This document shows, piece by piece, positions 51,487 to 61,359 of a stretch of DNA of 64,000 bases. The stretch is from an uncultured bacterium (GTDB lineage: Bacteria; Cyanobacteriota; Vampirovibrionia; Gastranaerophilales; Gastranaerophilaceae): contig CASFGO010000013.1 in NCBI GenBank assembly GCA_949294335.1, positions 1 through 64,000 on the forward strand. Reading direction: 5' to 3'. Position numbers and translations under genes: made by a program. Position 1 is the stretch's first letter. Each line of letters opens with the position of its first letter. The notes under the pieces were generated by a model. It ran no database searches, had not been told where the DNA came from, and saw nothing but the letters and a program-made list of their open reading frames with translations.

Positions 51487-54400
51487 TTATTTCATTAATT
51501 CACCAACTGATTTGTAAACAGCCATTCTCTTAGCAGCATCTTCTTCTGCTTGGTTATAAAGAGCTTCAGCAGCCTCAGGGTTAGTTTTCAATAATGATTT
51601 ATAACGACCTTCAGATCTGATAAAGTCTTGATAACTACCTTTAGGATCTTTAGCATCCCAAGTGAATGGAGTTTCGCTAGCAGGATTGTATCTGTATAAT
51701 GGGAAGTATCCTGCTTCAACTGCACGTTTTTGTTCAGTTTGTGTTTTACTCATATCGATACCGTGAGCGATACAAGGAGCATAAGCGAATATGATAGATG
51801 GTCCATCGTATGCTTCAGCTTCTTGGAATGCTTTAAGAGTTTGACCTCTATCAGCACCTAAAGCAACTGATGCAACATATACATAACCATAAGACATACT
51901 CATTAAGCCCATGTTTTTCTTGTATGTTCTCTTACCGCCAGTAGCAAATTTAGCAACTGCAGCAGTTGGAGTTGATTTAGAAGCTTGACCACCAGTGTTA
52001 GAGTAAACTTCTGTATCAAGAACTAAGATATTAACGTTTTTACCTTGAGCTAATACATGGTCAATACCGCCGTATCCGATATCGTTAGCCCAACCGTCAC
52101 CACCGATAATCCATACTGATTTATCAGTGAAGTAGTCTTGAAGTTCTCTAACTTTTGCTAAGTCTGCACAATCAACGTCAGCATATTTTGCTAAAACTTC
52201 TTTAGCTTTGTTTTGAGCTGCAACAGCTTCTTCTGTTTTTGAATTATCAAAATGAGCCATTGCCGCTTCTAATGCTTCTTTTAAGTCTGCAGGTGTTTTT
52301 TCATTAGCTACAACTTTTTCAACATAAGTTTTTAAAGTGTCTCTATTTTGATCTACTGCTAATCTCATACCGAAACCAAATTCAGCGTTATCTTCGAATA
52401 ATGAGTTAGCCCAAGCTGGACCTCTACCTTCCTTAGTTGTTGTATAAGGAATTGTAGGGAATGTACCAGAGTAGATTGATGAACAACCTGTTGCGTTAGC
52501 AACAATAGCATTTTCACCAAATAATTGAGAAACTAATTTAACATAAGGAGTTTCACCACAACCAGCACAAGCGCCAGAGAATTCGAATAATGGTTTTCTT
52601 AACATAGCACCTTTGATAGTTTTAGTTGTGTTTTTACCCATTACATTATCAGGTAGTTCATCAAAGTATTTTTCATTTACTAATTCGCCAATTTCAACTT
52701 CGTCTTCAATAGTTGACCAAGTAAGAGCTTGTTTTTCAGGATTTTTGTTTGCAGGACATTGATCGATACAAACACCACAACCTGTACAATCTTCACAATA
52801 TACTTGAACTTTGAATTGTTCTCCATTAGCGTTTGGCTTAGCTTCAATTGTTTTGAATGAAGCTGGAGCATCTTTTAAGCTGTCTTTTTCTGCTAATTTT
52901 GTTCTAATTGCAGCGTGAGGACAAGCTGATGCACAGATACCACATTGGATACAATTTTCAGAATTCCAATGAGGAACACGAGGAGCAATACCACGTTTTT
53001 CTAAGCAAGCAGTACCTGTTGGGATAACACCATCTACTGACATTGCTGAAACAGGGATATCATCACCTTTTTGTCTCATTGATGGTTCAATAATTTTCTT
53101 AGCGAAATCGTCTGCATCATCTGAAATTAATTTTATTTCAGGAGCACAAGCAACACCGTCTAAAGAAGATGGAACTGGTACTTCTTCACAAGCGTCAACT
53201 GCTGCATCGATTAATGCTAAGTTCATATTTACAACATCATCACCTTTTTTCTTAAAGGTTTTCTTAGTCATTTCTCTCATACCTTCTAAAGCTTGTTCAA
53301 AAGGAATGATTCCAGAAACTTTGAAGTATGCAACCATCATAACTGTGTTAGCACCTTTACCTCTAAGACCAGGTTGTTGTTTAATTAAAGATTCAGCATC
53401 AACATTGTAGAATTTAATTTTCTTGTTGATAATAGTTTCTTGCATATCTCTTGTTAAATGAGAGAAAGCTTCTTCTTTTGAATAAGGACTATTTAATAAG
53501 AATGTACCGCCTTCTTTAATACCTCTTAACAAGTCGTATCTACCGATATAAGCGTGAGCTGAACAAGATACAAAATCTGGTGCAGTGATTAGATATGTAG
53601 ATTTAATGTGTTGATCACCAAATCTTAAGTGAGAAACAGTTACACCAAATGATTTTTTAGAATCATAAGCAAAGTATGCTTGAGCATCTTTGTCTGTATA
53701 TTGACCAATAATTTTAATTGAGTTTTTGTTAGCACCAACAGTACCGTCAGAACCTAAGCCCCAGAACATACAGTTTGTAGTTCCTTCTGGTTCAGTAACG
53801 ATGTGTTCTTCAATTTTTAATGATTTGTTAGTTACATCATCGTTAATACCAACTGTAAATCCGTGGAAACCATTATTTTCTGAGTGTTTGTAAATAGCAA
53901 GAACCATAGATGGTGTAAATTCTTTAGAAGATAAACCATAACGTCCGCCAATTACTCTGATGTCTTTGTTTTCTAAAGCAGCAACAACATCTAAGTATAA
54001 TGGTTCACCAATTGAACCAGGTTCTTTTGTTCTGTCAAGAACAACAATTCTCTTAGTAGATGAAGGTAATGCTTCATTGAATCTCTTAACATCAAATGGT
54101 CTGTATAATCTAACTTTAACTAAACCATATCTTGTACCACGTTTTGCATTTAGGTAGTTGATTGTTTCTTCAATAGTTTCACAACCAGAACCAATAGCAA
54201 CGATTACATCAGTAGCATCAGGAGCACCAACATAATCGAATGGGTGATATTGTCTGCCTGTTACAGTAGCAACTTTATCCATATATTCTTGAACGATATC
54301 AGGAACTGCTTCATAGTATTTATTAACAGTTTCACGTCCTTGGAAGTATACGTCAGTGTTTTGAGCACCAACTTTACAAACAGGAGCTTCAGGACGAAGA

Positions 54401-55020
54401 GCTCTTTGTCTAAATTCTTCAATATATTTAGGTTCAACTAATTTAGCAATGTCTTCGTAAGAAATTTCTTCAATTTTGTGAACTTCATGAGATGTTCTGA
54501 AACCATCAAAGAATTGAAGGAAAGGAACTTTTGCTTTGTATGTTGCTAAATGAGCTACTAAAGCTAAATCCATTTCTTCTTGAACAGAGTTTGCAGCTAA
54601 CATTGCATAACCAGTATTACGGCAACCCATAACGTCAGTATGGTCACCAAAAATTGCTAACGATTGAGCAGCTAATGCTCTTGCTGAAACGTGAATAACG
54701 TGAGGTAACATTTCACCAGCAGCTTTATGCATAACAGGAATCATTAATAATAAACCTTGAGATGCAGTGTATGTAGAAGTTAAAGATCCAGCAGCAAGTG
54801 AACCGTGTACTGCACCTGCAGCACCAGCTTCAGATTGCATTTCTGCTACTTTTACTTCTTTTCCCCAGATATTTTTCTTACCTTGAGAAGCCCATTCATC
54901 AATCCATTCACCCATTGTTGATGAAGGAGTGATTGGGTAAATTGCTGATACTTCACTTAGCGCATAAGCAACATGCGCTGCAGCGTAGTTACCATCAACT
55001 GTTATAGTTTTTTTTGGCAT
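51487..55020 (-). CDS. nifJ: Pyruvate:ferredoxin (flavodoxin) oxidoreductase
   Basis: 1177 residues, the single-chain form. N-terminal domains carry YPITPSSTMGEWIDEW and GDHTDVMGCRNTGYAML. Two 4Fe-4S clusters follow: CIQCGICASACPHA and CTGCGVCIDQCPANKNP. CAGCGETPY begins the thiamine-diphosphate part, which has GGDGWANDIGYGGIDHVLA and NTGGQASKSTP; YAPCIAHGIDM lies near the end. It converts pyruvate to acetyl-CoA, CO2 and reduced ferredoxin. This indicates anaerobic fermentation. AAGGAGG precedes the ATG. Codon use differs somewhat from neighbours (more C-ending codons), as in highly expressed genes. Confidence 0.98.
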   Translation of the reverse strand: MPKKTITVDGNYAAAHVAYALSEVSAIYPITPSSTMGEWIDEWASQGKKNIWGKEVKVAEMQSEAGAAGAVHGSLAAGSLTSTYTASQGLLLMIPVMHKAAGEMLPHVIHVSARALAAQSLAIFGDHTDVMGCRNTGYAMLAANSVQEEMDLALVAHLATYKAKVPFLQFFDGFRTSHEVHKIEEISYEDIAKLVEPKYIEEFRQRALRPEAPVCKVGAQNTDVYFQGRETVNKYYEAVPDIVQEYMDKVATVTGRQYHPFDYVGAPDATDVIVAIGSGCETIEETINYLNAKRGTRYGLVKVRLYRPFDVKRFNEALPSSTKRIVVLDRTKEPGSIGEPLYLDVVAALENKDIRVIGGRYGLSSKEFTPSMVLAIYKHSENNGFHGFTVGINDDVTNKSLKIEEHIVTEPEGTTNCMFWGLGSDGTVGANKNSIKIIGQYTDKDAQAYFAYDSKKSFGVTVSHLRFGDQHIKSTYLITAPDFVSCSAHAYIGRYDLLRGIKEGGTFLLNSPYSKEEAFSHLTRDMQETIINKKIKFYNVDAESLIKQQPGLRGKGANTVMMVAYFKVSGIIPFEQALEGMREMTKKTFKKKGDDVVNMNLALIDAAVDACEEVPVPSSLDGVACAPEIKLISDDADDFAKKIIEPSMRQKGDDIPVSAMSVDGVIPTGTACLEKRGIAPRVPHWNSENCIQCGICASACPHAAIRTKLAEKDSLKDAPASFKTIEAKPNANGEQFKVQVYCEDCTGCGVCIDQCPANKNPEKQALTWSTIEDEVEIGELVNEKYFDELPDNVMGKNTTKTIKGAMLRKPLFEFSGACAGCGETPYVKLVSQLFGENAIVANATGCSSIYSGTFPTIPYTTTKEGRGPAWANSLFEDNAEFGFGMRLAVDQNRDTLKTYVEKVVANEKTPADLKEALEAAMAHFDNSKTEEAVAAQNKAKEVLAKYADVDCADLAKVRELQDYFTDKSVWIIGGDGWANDIGYGGIDHVLAQGKNVNILVLDTEVYSNTGGQASKSTPTAAVAKFATGGKRTYKKNMGLMSMSYGYVYVASVALGADRGQTLKAFQEAEAYDGPSIIFAYAPCIAHGIDMSKTQTEQKRAVEAGYFPLYRYNPASETPFTWDAKDPKGSYQDFIRSEGRYKSLLKTNPEAAEALYNQAEEDAAKRMAVYKSVGELMK

Positions 55021-55286
55021 AAAGACCCTCCTTATTAAATAATCTTCCTCGCTATAACTATGTAAACTATATAATTTAAAGGTATCTCAAATATGCTTTG
55101 ATTACAACTATTTATATATTTATAAATCGAAATATTAAGAAAATTTCATGGTTTTGTAAATTTTTTCTTTTTGGACTGATTTTTTACACTTTTTTACTCT
55201 TAAGATTCCTTAACATTCTTGAAATGTCAAAATATGTAATGTATTATCATGATAGTATATAATCGGGTGAGGATTAAATTAATAAT
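55021..55286. other. Intergenic region between divergent nifJ and fliF
   Basis: 266 bases with no gene visible. It holds the fliF promoter at 55219-55247 and must hold the nifJ promoter, which I could not place with confidence. Confidence 0.5.
55219..55247 (+). promoter_or_regulatory. Probable promoter of the fliFGHI operon
   Basis: TTGAAA (55219-55224), 17 bases, TATTAT (55242-55247). This is a housekeeping-type promoter; no sigma-28 or sigma-54 pattern is visible. Confidence 0.55.
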
Positions 55287-56924
55287 ATGAATTCTAATTA
55301 TTTACAACTACTTTTTAATGATATGAAAAAGTTGTGGAAAGGTTTGAATGTTCCACAACGATTTGGATTGGTTGTATTACTTTTTGTTACTGTAGTTTTA
55401 TCTACATTTTTTATTGTAAAATCATTTGAGCCTGATTTAACTGTTTTATACTCTGATTTAGCAGAATCTGATGTTGTTAACATTACTGAGAACTTAAAAA
55501 AGAATGGATATTCTTTTAAACTTACTGACGATAAAAAAACAATTTTAGTCCCTGCTAGTCAAAGAGATGATATGAGATTATATGTTGCAGAAAACGACTT
55601 AATCCAAAATTCCAATCCGGGATTTGAATTATTAGATAATATGCAACTTGGATCTACTGATTTTAAGAATAATTTAACGAAACAAAGAATTTTTCAAGGA
55701 GAACTTACACGTTCTATAGAAAAGATGGACGGGATTAAAAGTGTTAGAGTACAATTAGCACAACCAGAGCGTTCAATTTTTGAAGACAAAGATGAAATAC
55801 CTTCAGCATCTGTAATGTTAATTTTAGATCCAGGGTATAAATTAAAATCATCACAAGTTAAAGCAATAAAAAACTTAGTAGCGTATTCTATTCCAAGATT
55901 AACGCCAGAAAAAGTTTTCATCACAGATCAATTTGGAAACACTTTATCTGATGAAACATCTAAAAATTCTAATGATATGGAATCATTTAAAGCTGGAGTA
56001 GAAAAAGATACTGCAAAAAAAATCACTACTGTTTTAGAAGAAATTGTTGGAAGAGGAAATGTTTCAGTTCAAGTAAATGCTGATATCGATTTTAATTCAG
56101 CTAAAGCAACAATTGAAAGATATATTCCTTTAGATGAAAAAGGTGAAGGGGTTTTAACTAGCACACAAAGCGAAATTGAAAATTATGAAAATCCTAATAA
56201 TCAAAACCCTCAACAACCAGAAAATCCAAATTCAGGATTACCAAATAAAAATTTAAATTATGCAAAAGAAAAAAGTTCAACAAGTTACAGTGTTTCTAAA
56301 GAAGTTAAGCATATTGTATATGCTCCAGGAACAGTTAAACGTTTAACAATTGCTGTTGCGGTTAATAAAATATTAACAAAACCAGAAAAAGAAGAATTGC
56401 AAAATTTAGTATTATCTGCAGCTGGTGTAGATTATGAAAGAGGTGACGTTATCACTGTTTCAGGTCTGCAATTTGAAGCATTAGAACAAGATAAAAAACA
56501 TCAAGCAGAATTAGAAAAGAAAGTTGCTAAAGATACATTATTTAATTATATAGCAACTAAATTAGGTCCATCTATAGTTATATTAATCTTAGGACTTGTA
56601 ACTATAACATTATTGAAAAATTTAATATCACGATTGCCACATTATGATGTACAACAAAATATATTAGATGAAGCAGAAGAAGAAGATTTAGCATTTGATC
56701 CACTTGATCCGGATGAATCTATTGCAAGTAAAATAGAACGAATGAAAGGACTAACAGATGGAGCATATGCTGGATTAGATTTCTATGGGGATGATGATAC
56801 ACAAGCTTCATTTAAAGATATAGAAATATCAAAACAAGAACAAAGTATAAATACATTGAATGAAGCAATTTTAGCAGATCCTGAAGCAGCTGCTAAAGTA
56901 TTAATGTCATATATTAAGGAATAA
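55287..56924 (+). CDS. fliF: Flagellar MS-ring protein FliF
   Basis: 545 residues. A first membrane segment (about 28-47) is followed by the ring-building domain (VLYSDLAESDVVNITENLKKNGYSFKL, MRLYVAENDL) and ARVQLA-like SVRVQLAQPERSIFEDKDEIPSASVML. An N/Q/P-rich loop follows (about 305-330), then a second membrane segment (about 425-447). A C-terminal acidic tail binds FliG. It forms the MS ring in the inner membrane, base of the flagellar export machine. First gene of fliF-fliG-fliH-fliI. Confidence 0.96.
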   Translation: MNSNYLQLLFNDMKKLWKGLNVPQRFGLVVLLFVTVVLSTFFIVKSFEPDLTVLYSDLAESDVVNITENLKKNGYSFKLTDDKKTILVPASQRDDMRLYVAENDLIQNSNPGFELLDNMQLGSTDFKNNLTKQRIFQGELTRSIEKMDGIKSVRVQLAQPERSIFEDKDEIPSASVMLILDPGYKLKSSQVKAIKNLVAYSIPRLTPEKVFITDQFGNTLSDETSKNSNDMESFKAGVEKDTAKKITTVLEEIVGRGNVSVQVNADIDFNSAKATIERYIPLDEKGEGVLTSTQSEIENYENPNNQNPQQPENPNSGLPNKNLNYAKEKSSTSYSVSKEVKHIVYAPGTVKRLTIAVAVNKILTKPEKEELQNLVLSAAGVDYERGDVITVSGLQFEALEQDKKHQAELEKKVAKDTLFNYIATKLGPSIVILILGLVTITLLKNLISRLPHYDVQQNILDEAEEEDLAFDPLDPDESIASKIERMKGLTDGAYAGLDFYGDDDTQASFKDIEISKQEQSINTLNEAILADPEAAAKVLMSYIKE

Positions 56925-56941
56925 ATAAAGGATAGTATAAA

Positions 56942-58030
56942 ATGGCTCAAGGAAATTCCACTCCTGCAACACAAAATAATAATGAAAAAGCTCGTAATCA
57001 AATAAAGGTTAAAGACTCCACTCAAAAATTATTGCGACCTTCACAAAAAGTTGCAGCATTATTAATTTTATTAGGTGCTGAAACTGCAACAGAAGTTTTA
57101 AAACATATTACAGATCCTAATATCCTAGAGCAAATAACATTAGATATTGCAAATTTAAATAAGGTTCCTGATGAAGAATTAAATGTTTTATTAGATGAAT
57201 TCAGAACAGTTTTTAAAGCAAGCAATCTTATAGCGACTGGTGGTACTGAATATGCTAAAAAATTGCTTGCAAATGCATATGGGCCAGATGAAGCTGCAGA
57301 AATGATGGATAAATTAGGTGCAATGATTAACACCAATCCATTTTATTTTTTGAATGATGTTGATCCAAGCCAATTTGCTACTACATTTTCAGGGGAAAAT
57401 CCTCAATTACTTGCTTTAATATTAGCTTATTTAAAACCAGCATTATCTGCTCAAATATTAGCATCTTTACCAAATAAAGTTCAAACACAAGTTTCAATGA
57501 AAATTGCAGAAATGAATACAACAAACCCTGAAATTCTATCGGAAATTGAAGATGTTGTAGAAAAGAAATTCTCAACATTTGTAGTTCACGATTTCTCAAA
57601 AGCTGGTGGCGTAGAATACTTAGCAAGTATTATGAACCACTGTGATAGATTTACTGAAAAAAATATTATGGAATTTTTGGAAGCAAAAGATGCAATATTG
57701 GCACAAAGTGTGCGTGATCTTATGTTCGTATTTGAAGATATTGTTATACTTGATGATAGAGCTATTCAAAGAGTATTACGTGAAGTTGATTCTAGAGAAT
57801 TAGCATTATCAATGAAGGGGACTAAAGAAGAAATTAAAGAAAAAATATTCAGAAATATGTCTGAAAGAGCACAAGCAATGTTAATTGAAGATATAGAATA
57901 TTTAGGACCTGTTCGTGCAAGAGAAGTACAAGATGCACAATCTAAGATTGTTGCAACAATTAGAGCTTTAGAACTATCTGGAGAAATTACAATTTCTCGT
58001 GGTAGTGCAGAGGATGAATTAATTGAGTAG
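56942..58030 (+). CDS. fliG: Flagellar motor switch protein FliG
   Basis: 362 residues. Domains in order: N-terminal FliF-binding (QKVAALLILLGAETATEVLKHI), middle (GENPQLLALILAYLKPALSAQILASLP, the EHPQ-type patch) and the C-terminal torque helix (VFEDIVILDDRAIQRVLREVDSRELALSMKG) with its charged residues. It couples ion flow through the stators to rotation. The first ~28 residues are an extra charged, disordered extension. It overlaps fliH by 8 nt. Confidence 0.96.
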   Translation: MAQGNSTPATQNNNEKARNQIKVKDSTQKLLRPSQKVAALLILLGAETATEVLKHITDPNILEQITLDIANLNKVPDEELNVLLDEFRTVFKASNLIATGGTEYAKKLLANAYGPDEAAEMMDKLGAMINTNPFYFLNDVDPSQFATTFSGENPQLLALILAYLKPALSAQILASLPNKVQTQVSMKIAEMNTTNPEILSEIEDVVEKKFSTFVVHDFSKAGGVEYLASIMNHCDRFTEKNIMEFLEAKDAILAQSVRDLMFVFEDIVILDDRAIQRVLREVDSRELALSMKGTKEEIKEKIFRNMSERAQAMLIEDIEYLGPVRAREVQDAQSKIVATIRALELSGEITISRGSAEDELIE

Positions 58031-58838
58031 AATTAATAATAAAAATGTACAAATTGGTGATAATTACGTTCTACCACTTGAAAATAGTTCAATAAGTAAA
58101 TATGAAGCTAGAGTTGAATCAATCTTAAGTGAAGTAGAAGAAGCTAAAAGAAAATTGTTAGCTGAAGCAAAGACTGAAGCAGACAATATAAAAATGCGTG
58201 CAGAATTAATTGTAAAAGATGCAGAAGCAAAAGCTCAACAAATTATTCAAAATGCTGAAAATCAAGCAAAAGGAATTGTAAAAAAAGCTGAAGATAATCA
58301 ACAAAATGTAAAAAATCAAACAGATGAAATTTCCAAACAAGCTTATGATGAAGGATTTTTAAAAGGTCAACAAGATGGTTTGCAAAAATTTAAAGAAGAT
58401 TCAATTAATGCCATTAAATCATTAGAAACATTATCTTCTGCATCGTTTGATATTAAACATAATATTGTAAAATCTGCGGATATGGATATTGTAGAGTTAG
58501 TAATTGCTATTGCAAGAAAAATAACCACAATTAATTTTGATGAAAAGATGTTAAAAGAAATTACTATTGCTGCAATTAATCATTTAAAAGATAAAGAAGA
58601 AGTAACAATCATTGTAAATCCTCAATTAGTACAAAATATAGTTAATTTGTCAGAAGAATTTAAAAATGAAATATTACAACTAAAACATGTAAAAATTATA
58701 GAAGATTCTGCTTTATCAGTTGATGGAACAATCGTTTCTACGCCATTATCAAGGATTGATAGCAGAATATCTTCACAAATAGATGAAATTGCATCAAGAC
58801 TAAAAAATGGTATAACAGACGATGTTCAACAAGAATAA
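58023..58838 (+). CDS. fliH: Flagellar assembly protein FliH
   Basis: 271 residues. A long Ala/Glu/Lys coiled coil (about 25-105: SEVEEAKRKLLAEAKTEADN, with repeated A-x3-K-A) is followed by the FliH C-terminal domain (YDEGFLKGQQDGLQKFKED, MDIVELVIAIARKI, HLKDKEEVTIIVNPQ). FliH regulates and docks the FliI ATPase. Overlaps on both sides show tight coupling. Confidence 0.9.
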   Translation: MSRINNKNVQIGDNYVLPLENSSISKYEARVESILSEVEEAKRKLLAEAKTEADNIKMRAELIVKDAEAKAQQIIQNAENQAKGIVKKAEDNQQNVKNQTDEISKQAYDEGFLKGQQDGLQKFKEDSINAIKSLETLSSASFDIKHNIVKSADMDIVELVIAIARKITTINFDEKMLKEITIAAINHLKDKEEVTIIVNPQLVQNIVNLSEEFKNEILQLKHVKIIEDSALSVDGTIVSTPLSRIDSRISSQIDEIASRLKNGITDDVQQE

Positions 58839-60126
58839 ATGCCTTGAAATTATTAATAGCACCAATCCCTTAAAAGAAATTGGGAAGATTATTGAGATTA
58901 TTGGTTTGATAATTGAAGCCGATGGACCAAAATCTTCAATAGGAGATTTGTGTTATATATATAATTCTCATAATTCGACACCTGTATGGTCTGAAGTTGT
59001 AGGTTTTAAGGAAGATAGAATACTACTAATGCCATTAGGATCAATGGAAGGTATTCAACCTGGTGCAATTGTTGTAAATACAGGTTCTTCTATTAGAGTT
59101 AATGTTGGGGAACAATTATTAGGTAGAGTTTTAGACGGTTTAGGAAATCCCATTGATACATTAGGCCCTCTTAACTGTTTTGATACTCGTTCTATCTATG
59201 CAGAAGCAATAAATCCCCTAAAAAGAAAACGTATTGATGAAGCATTGTCATTAGGAATTCGCTCTGTTGATGGATTTATTACAGTTGGCAAAGGACAACG
59301 TTTAGGGGTATTTGCAGGCTCTGGGGTTGGAAAAAGTACAACTATTGGTATGATTGCGAAAAATACTACTGCAGATTTAAATGTAATTGCATTAATCGGA
59401 GAACGAGGGCGTGAGGTTAGAGAATTTATTGAAGAAATCCTTGGTTCTGAAGGAATGAAACGCTCAATAGTTGTTGCAGCAACCTCTGAACAACCTTCGT
59501 TAGTAAAAATTAAAGCAGCTTTTGTTGCAACAACTATTGCAGAATATTTCAGAGATAAAGGTAAAGACGTTTTATTTATGCTTGATAGTGTAACCCGTAT
59601 TGCGATGGCACAAAGAGAAGTTGGACTTGCAGTTGGAGAACCACCAGCAACAAGAGGTTATACTCCTTCTGTTTTTGCAATGATGCCTAAACTTATGGAA
59701 AGAGTCGGGAATAACGACAAAGGCACAATAACAGGTCTGTATACCGTATTAGTTGAAGGGGATGATTTTAACGAACCTATTTCTGATACAGCAAGAAGTA
59801 TTTTAGATGGTCACATTGTTTTATCAAGAGATTTAGCACATAAAAACCACTATCCAGCGGTTGATGTTTTACAATCTTTAAGTAGGGTTATGCCTGATGT
59901 AACAACTAAAGAACATAGAGATGCTGCTGGTAAAATTAGAAACTTGTTGGCTATTTATAAGAAAAATGAAGATTTAATTAACATAGGAGCATATGTTAGA
60001 GGATCTGATCCTAATTGTGATGAAGCAATTCAAAAAATGGACAAAATTAATCAATTCTTGTGTCAATCAACGGATTTAAAAGTAGATTATGATACAACTA
60101 TTCAAGAATTGATTAATTTAATTTAA
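58822..60126 (+). CDS. fliI: Flagellar export ATPase FliI
   Basis: 434 residues. Walker A in FAGSGVGKSTTIGM, then ALIGERGREVREFIE, Walker B DVLFMLDSVTRIAMAQREVGLAVGEPPATRGY and MERVGNNDKGTITGLYTVLVEGDD, all typical of the type III export ATPase family. It energises export of flagellar parts through the FliF ring. The gene is followed directly by a convergent ccdA gene (4-nt overlap), so no fliJ follows, unlike many flagellar clusters. Confidence 0.96.
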   Translation: MFNKNKCLEIINSTNPLKEIGKIIEIIGLIIEADGPKSSIGDLCYIYNSHNSTPVWSEVVGFKEDRILLMPLGSMEGIQPGAIVVNTGSSIRVNVGEQLLGRVLDGLGNPIDTLGPLNCFDTRSIYAEAINPLKRKRIDEALSLGIRSVDGFITVGKGQRLGVFAGSGVGKSTTIGMIAKNTTADLNVIALIGERGREVREFIEEILGSEGMKRSIVVAATSEQPSLVKIKAAFVATTIAEYFRDKGKDVLFMLDSVTRIAMAQREVGLAVGEPPATRGYTPSVFAMMPKLMERVGNNDKGTITGLYTVLVEGDDFNEPISDTARSILDGHIVLSRDLAHKNHYPAVDVLQSLSRVMPDVTTKEHRDAAGKIRNLLAIYKKNEDLINIGAYVRGSDPNCDEAIQKMDKINQFLCQSTDLKVDYDTTIQELINLI

Positions 60127-60839
60127 CCTATGAAAAATGGTATAAATATTTTATAATAGAACCATAATGAAGCAATAATAAGTATTACACCACTAAATTT
60201 CATTAGTATTTCAGAAAATTCAATAACGTTTCCAAATTGTTTTATTAATGATGTAAATATACCTGCAATAACAAGTATTATACCTTGCCCAATAGAAAAT
60301 AAAAATAGCATTGATATAGCAATAATTATATTACTAGAAACAGATGCAATACTCATAATCCCTGCAAGTATTGGAGTAGAGCAAGGAGTACCTGCAATTG
60401 CAAATGTTGCACCTAATAGCATTGGGTATAAGAAAATACTATTACCTTTAGACTGAGGAATTTTATTGATTAAACTTGGGATTTGCAAATCAATAATTCC
60501 GACAAGATTTAACCCCATAATCATAAGTATTGCAGCAATAACTAACATGAAATAATTTCCTGCAATAGAAACAAAGACCTTCCCTGTTAAAGCACATATT
60601 ATTCCAATAGCTGAAAAAACTATTGCAGTACCAATGATAAAAGAAAATAATTGAACAACCGTTTTAGAAAGTGGTTGGTTTGCATAACCTCCTATATATC
60701 CTATTACAACTGGTAACATTGCTAGAGAACAAGGAGATATAGATGCAATTACACCACCTAAAAAAGAAACTAAAAGTAATATTATTTTAGCATTTCCTGC
60801 TACTAATGAACTTGTAAAAATATCGTATAAATTATTCAT
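60123..60839 (-). CDS. ccdA: CcdA/DsbD-type membrane thiol-disulfide transporter
   Basis: 238 residues with six membrane segments. GGVIASISPCSLAMLPVVIGYIGGY and AGTPCSTPILAGIMS contain the two redox cysteines. It carries reducing power from cytoplasmic thioredoxin across the inner membrane. Its partner thioredoxin-like gene overlaps its start by 8 nt, so both are one unit. Confidence 0.92.
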   Translation of the reverse strand: MNNLYDIFTSSLVAGNAKIILLLVSFLGGVIASISPCSLAMLPVVIGYIGGYANQPLSKTVVQLFSFIIGTAIVFSAIGIICALTGKVFVSIAGNYFMLVIAAILMIMGLNLVGIIDLQIPSLINKIPQSKGNSIFLYPMLLGATFAIAGTPCSTPILAGIMSIASVSSNIIIAISMLFLFSIGQGIILVIAGIFTSLIKQFGNVIEFSEILMKFSGVILIIASLWFYYKIFIPFFIG

Positions 60840-61224
60840 TTAATAACCTTTTTAAATAACCTTCAAATTCTGAATTTGTCATTGAACCTTCAAATTTTGA
60901 CATTGTCTGTCCATTTGATTTTTTAAATATCAATGTAGGAACTAAAGTTACATTATATTTTTTTATCATAGCTAAATTTTCTTTAGTTTGTTTTTGTACA
61001 GGGATTTTAATCAATTCAATTTTATCTGAATATTTTGGATACACCTGATTTACAACTTTATCCATTTTTTGACATTCACTACACATATCAGATGAAAATT
61101 TAATTACAGCTGGTTTATTATTATTGATTTTACTAGCAGAAGCTGCTTGAGATTTATCAAGGTAATAATAAAAACAAATTGGTAATATTAATATTGCTAA
61201 AATTATTGCTATATTTCTATTCAT
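60832..61224 (-). CDS. Membrane-anchored thioredoxin-like protein
   Basis: 130 residues. An N-terminal membrane anchor (about 4-20) is followed by a thioredoxin fold with the redox pair in SSDMCSECQKMDKV (C-S-E-C) and the cis-proline in TLVPTLIFK. It acts in the periplasm, presumably reduced by the adjacent CcdA. AAGGAGG precedes the ATG. The targets (cytochromes, cell-wall enzymes or envelope repair) cannot be told. Confidence 0.9.
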   Translation of the reverse strand: MNRNIAIILAILILPICFYYYLDKSQAASASKINNNKPAVIKFSSDMCSECQKMDKVVNQVYPKYSDKIELIKIPVQKQTKENLAMIKKYNVTLVPTLIFKKSNGQTMSKFEGSMTNSEFEGYLKRLLNE

Positions 61225-61359
61225 AAGTTGCCTCCTTACAGCTTTAAATTAATATACATTTATAATATTTTAAATAGTCAAGTATTTAGTATTACTAGGT
61301 AATATAAAAAAATGTTACAACATTGTCAATAAATTGAATAAAAAATACTTTATATAAAT

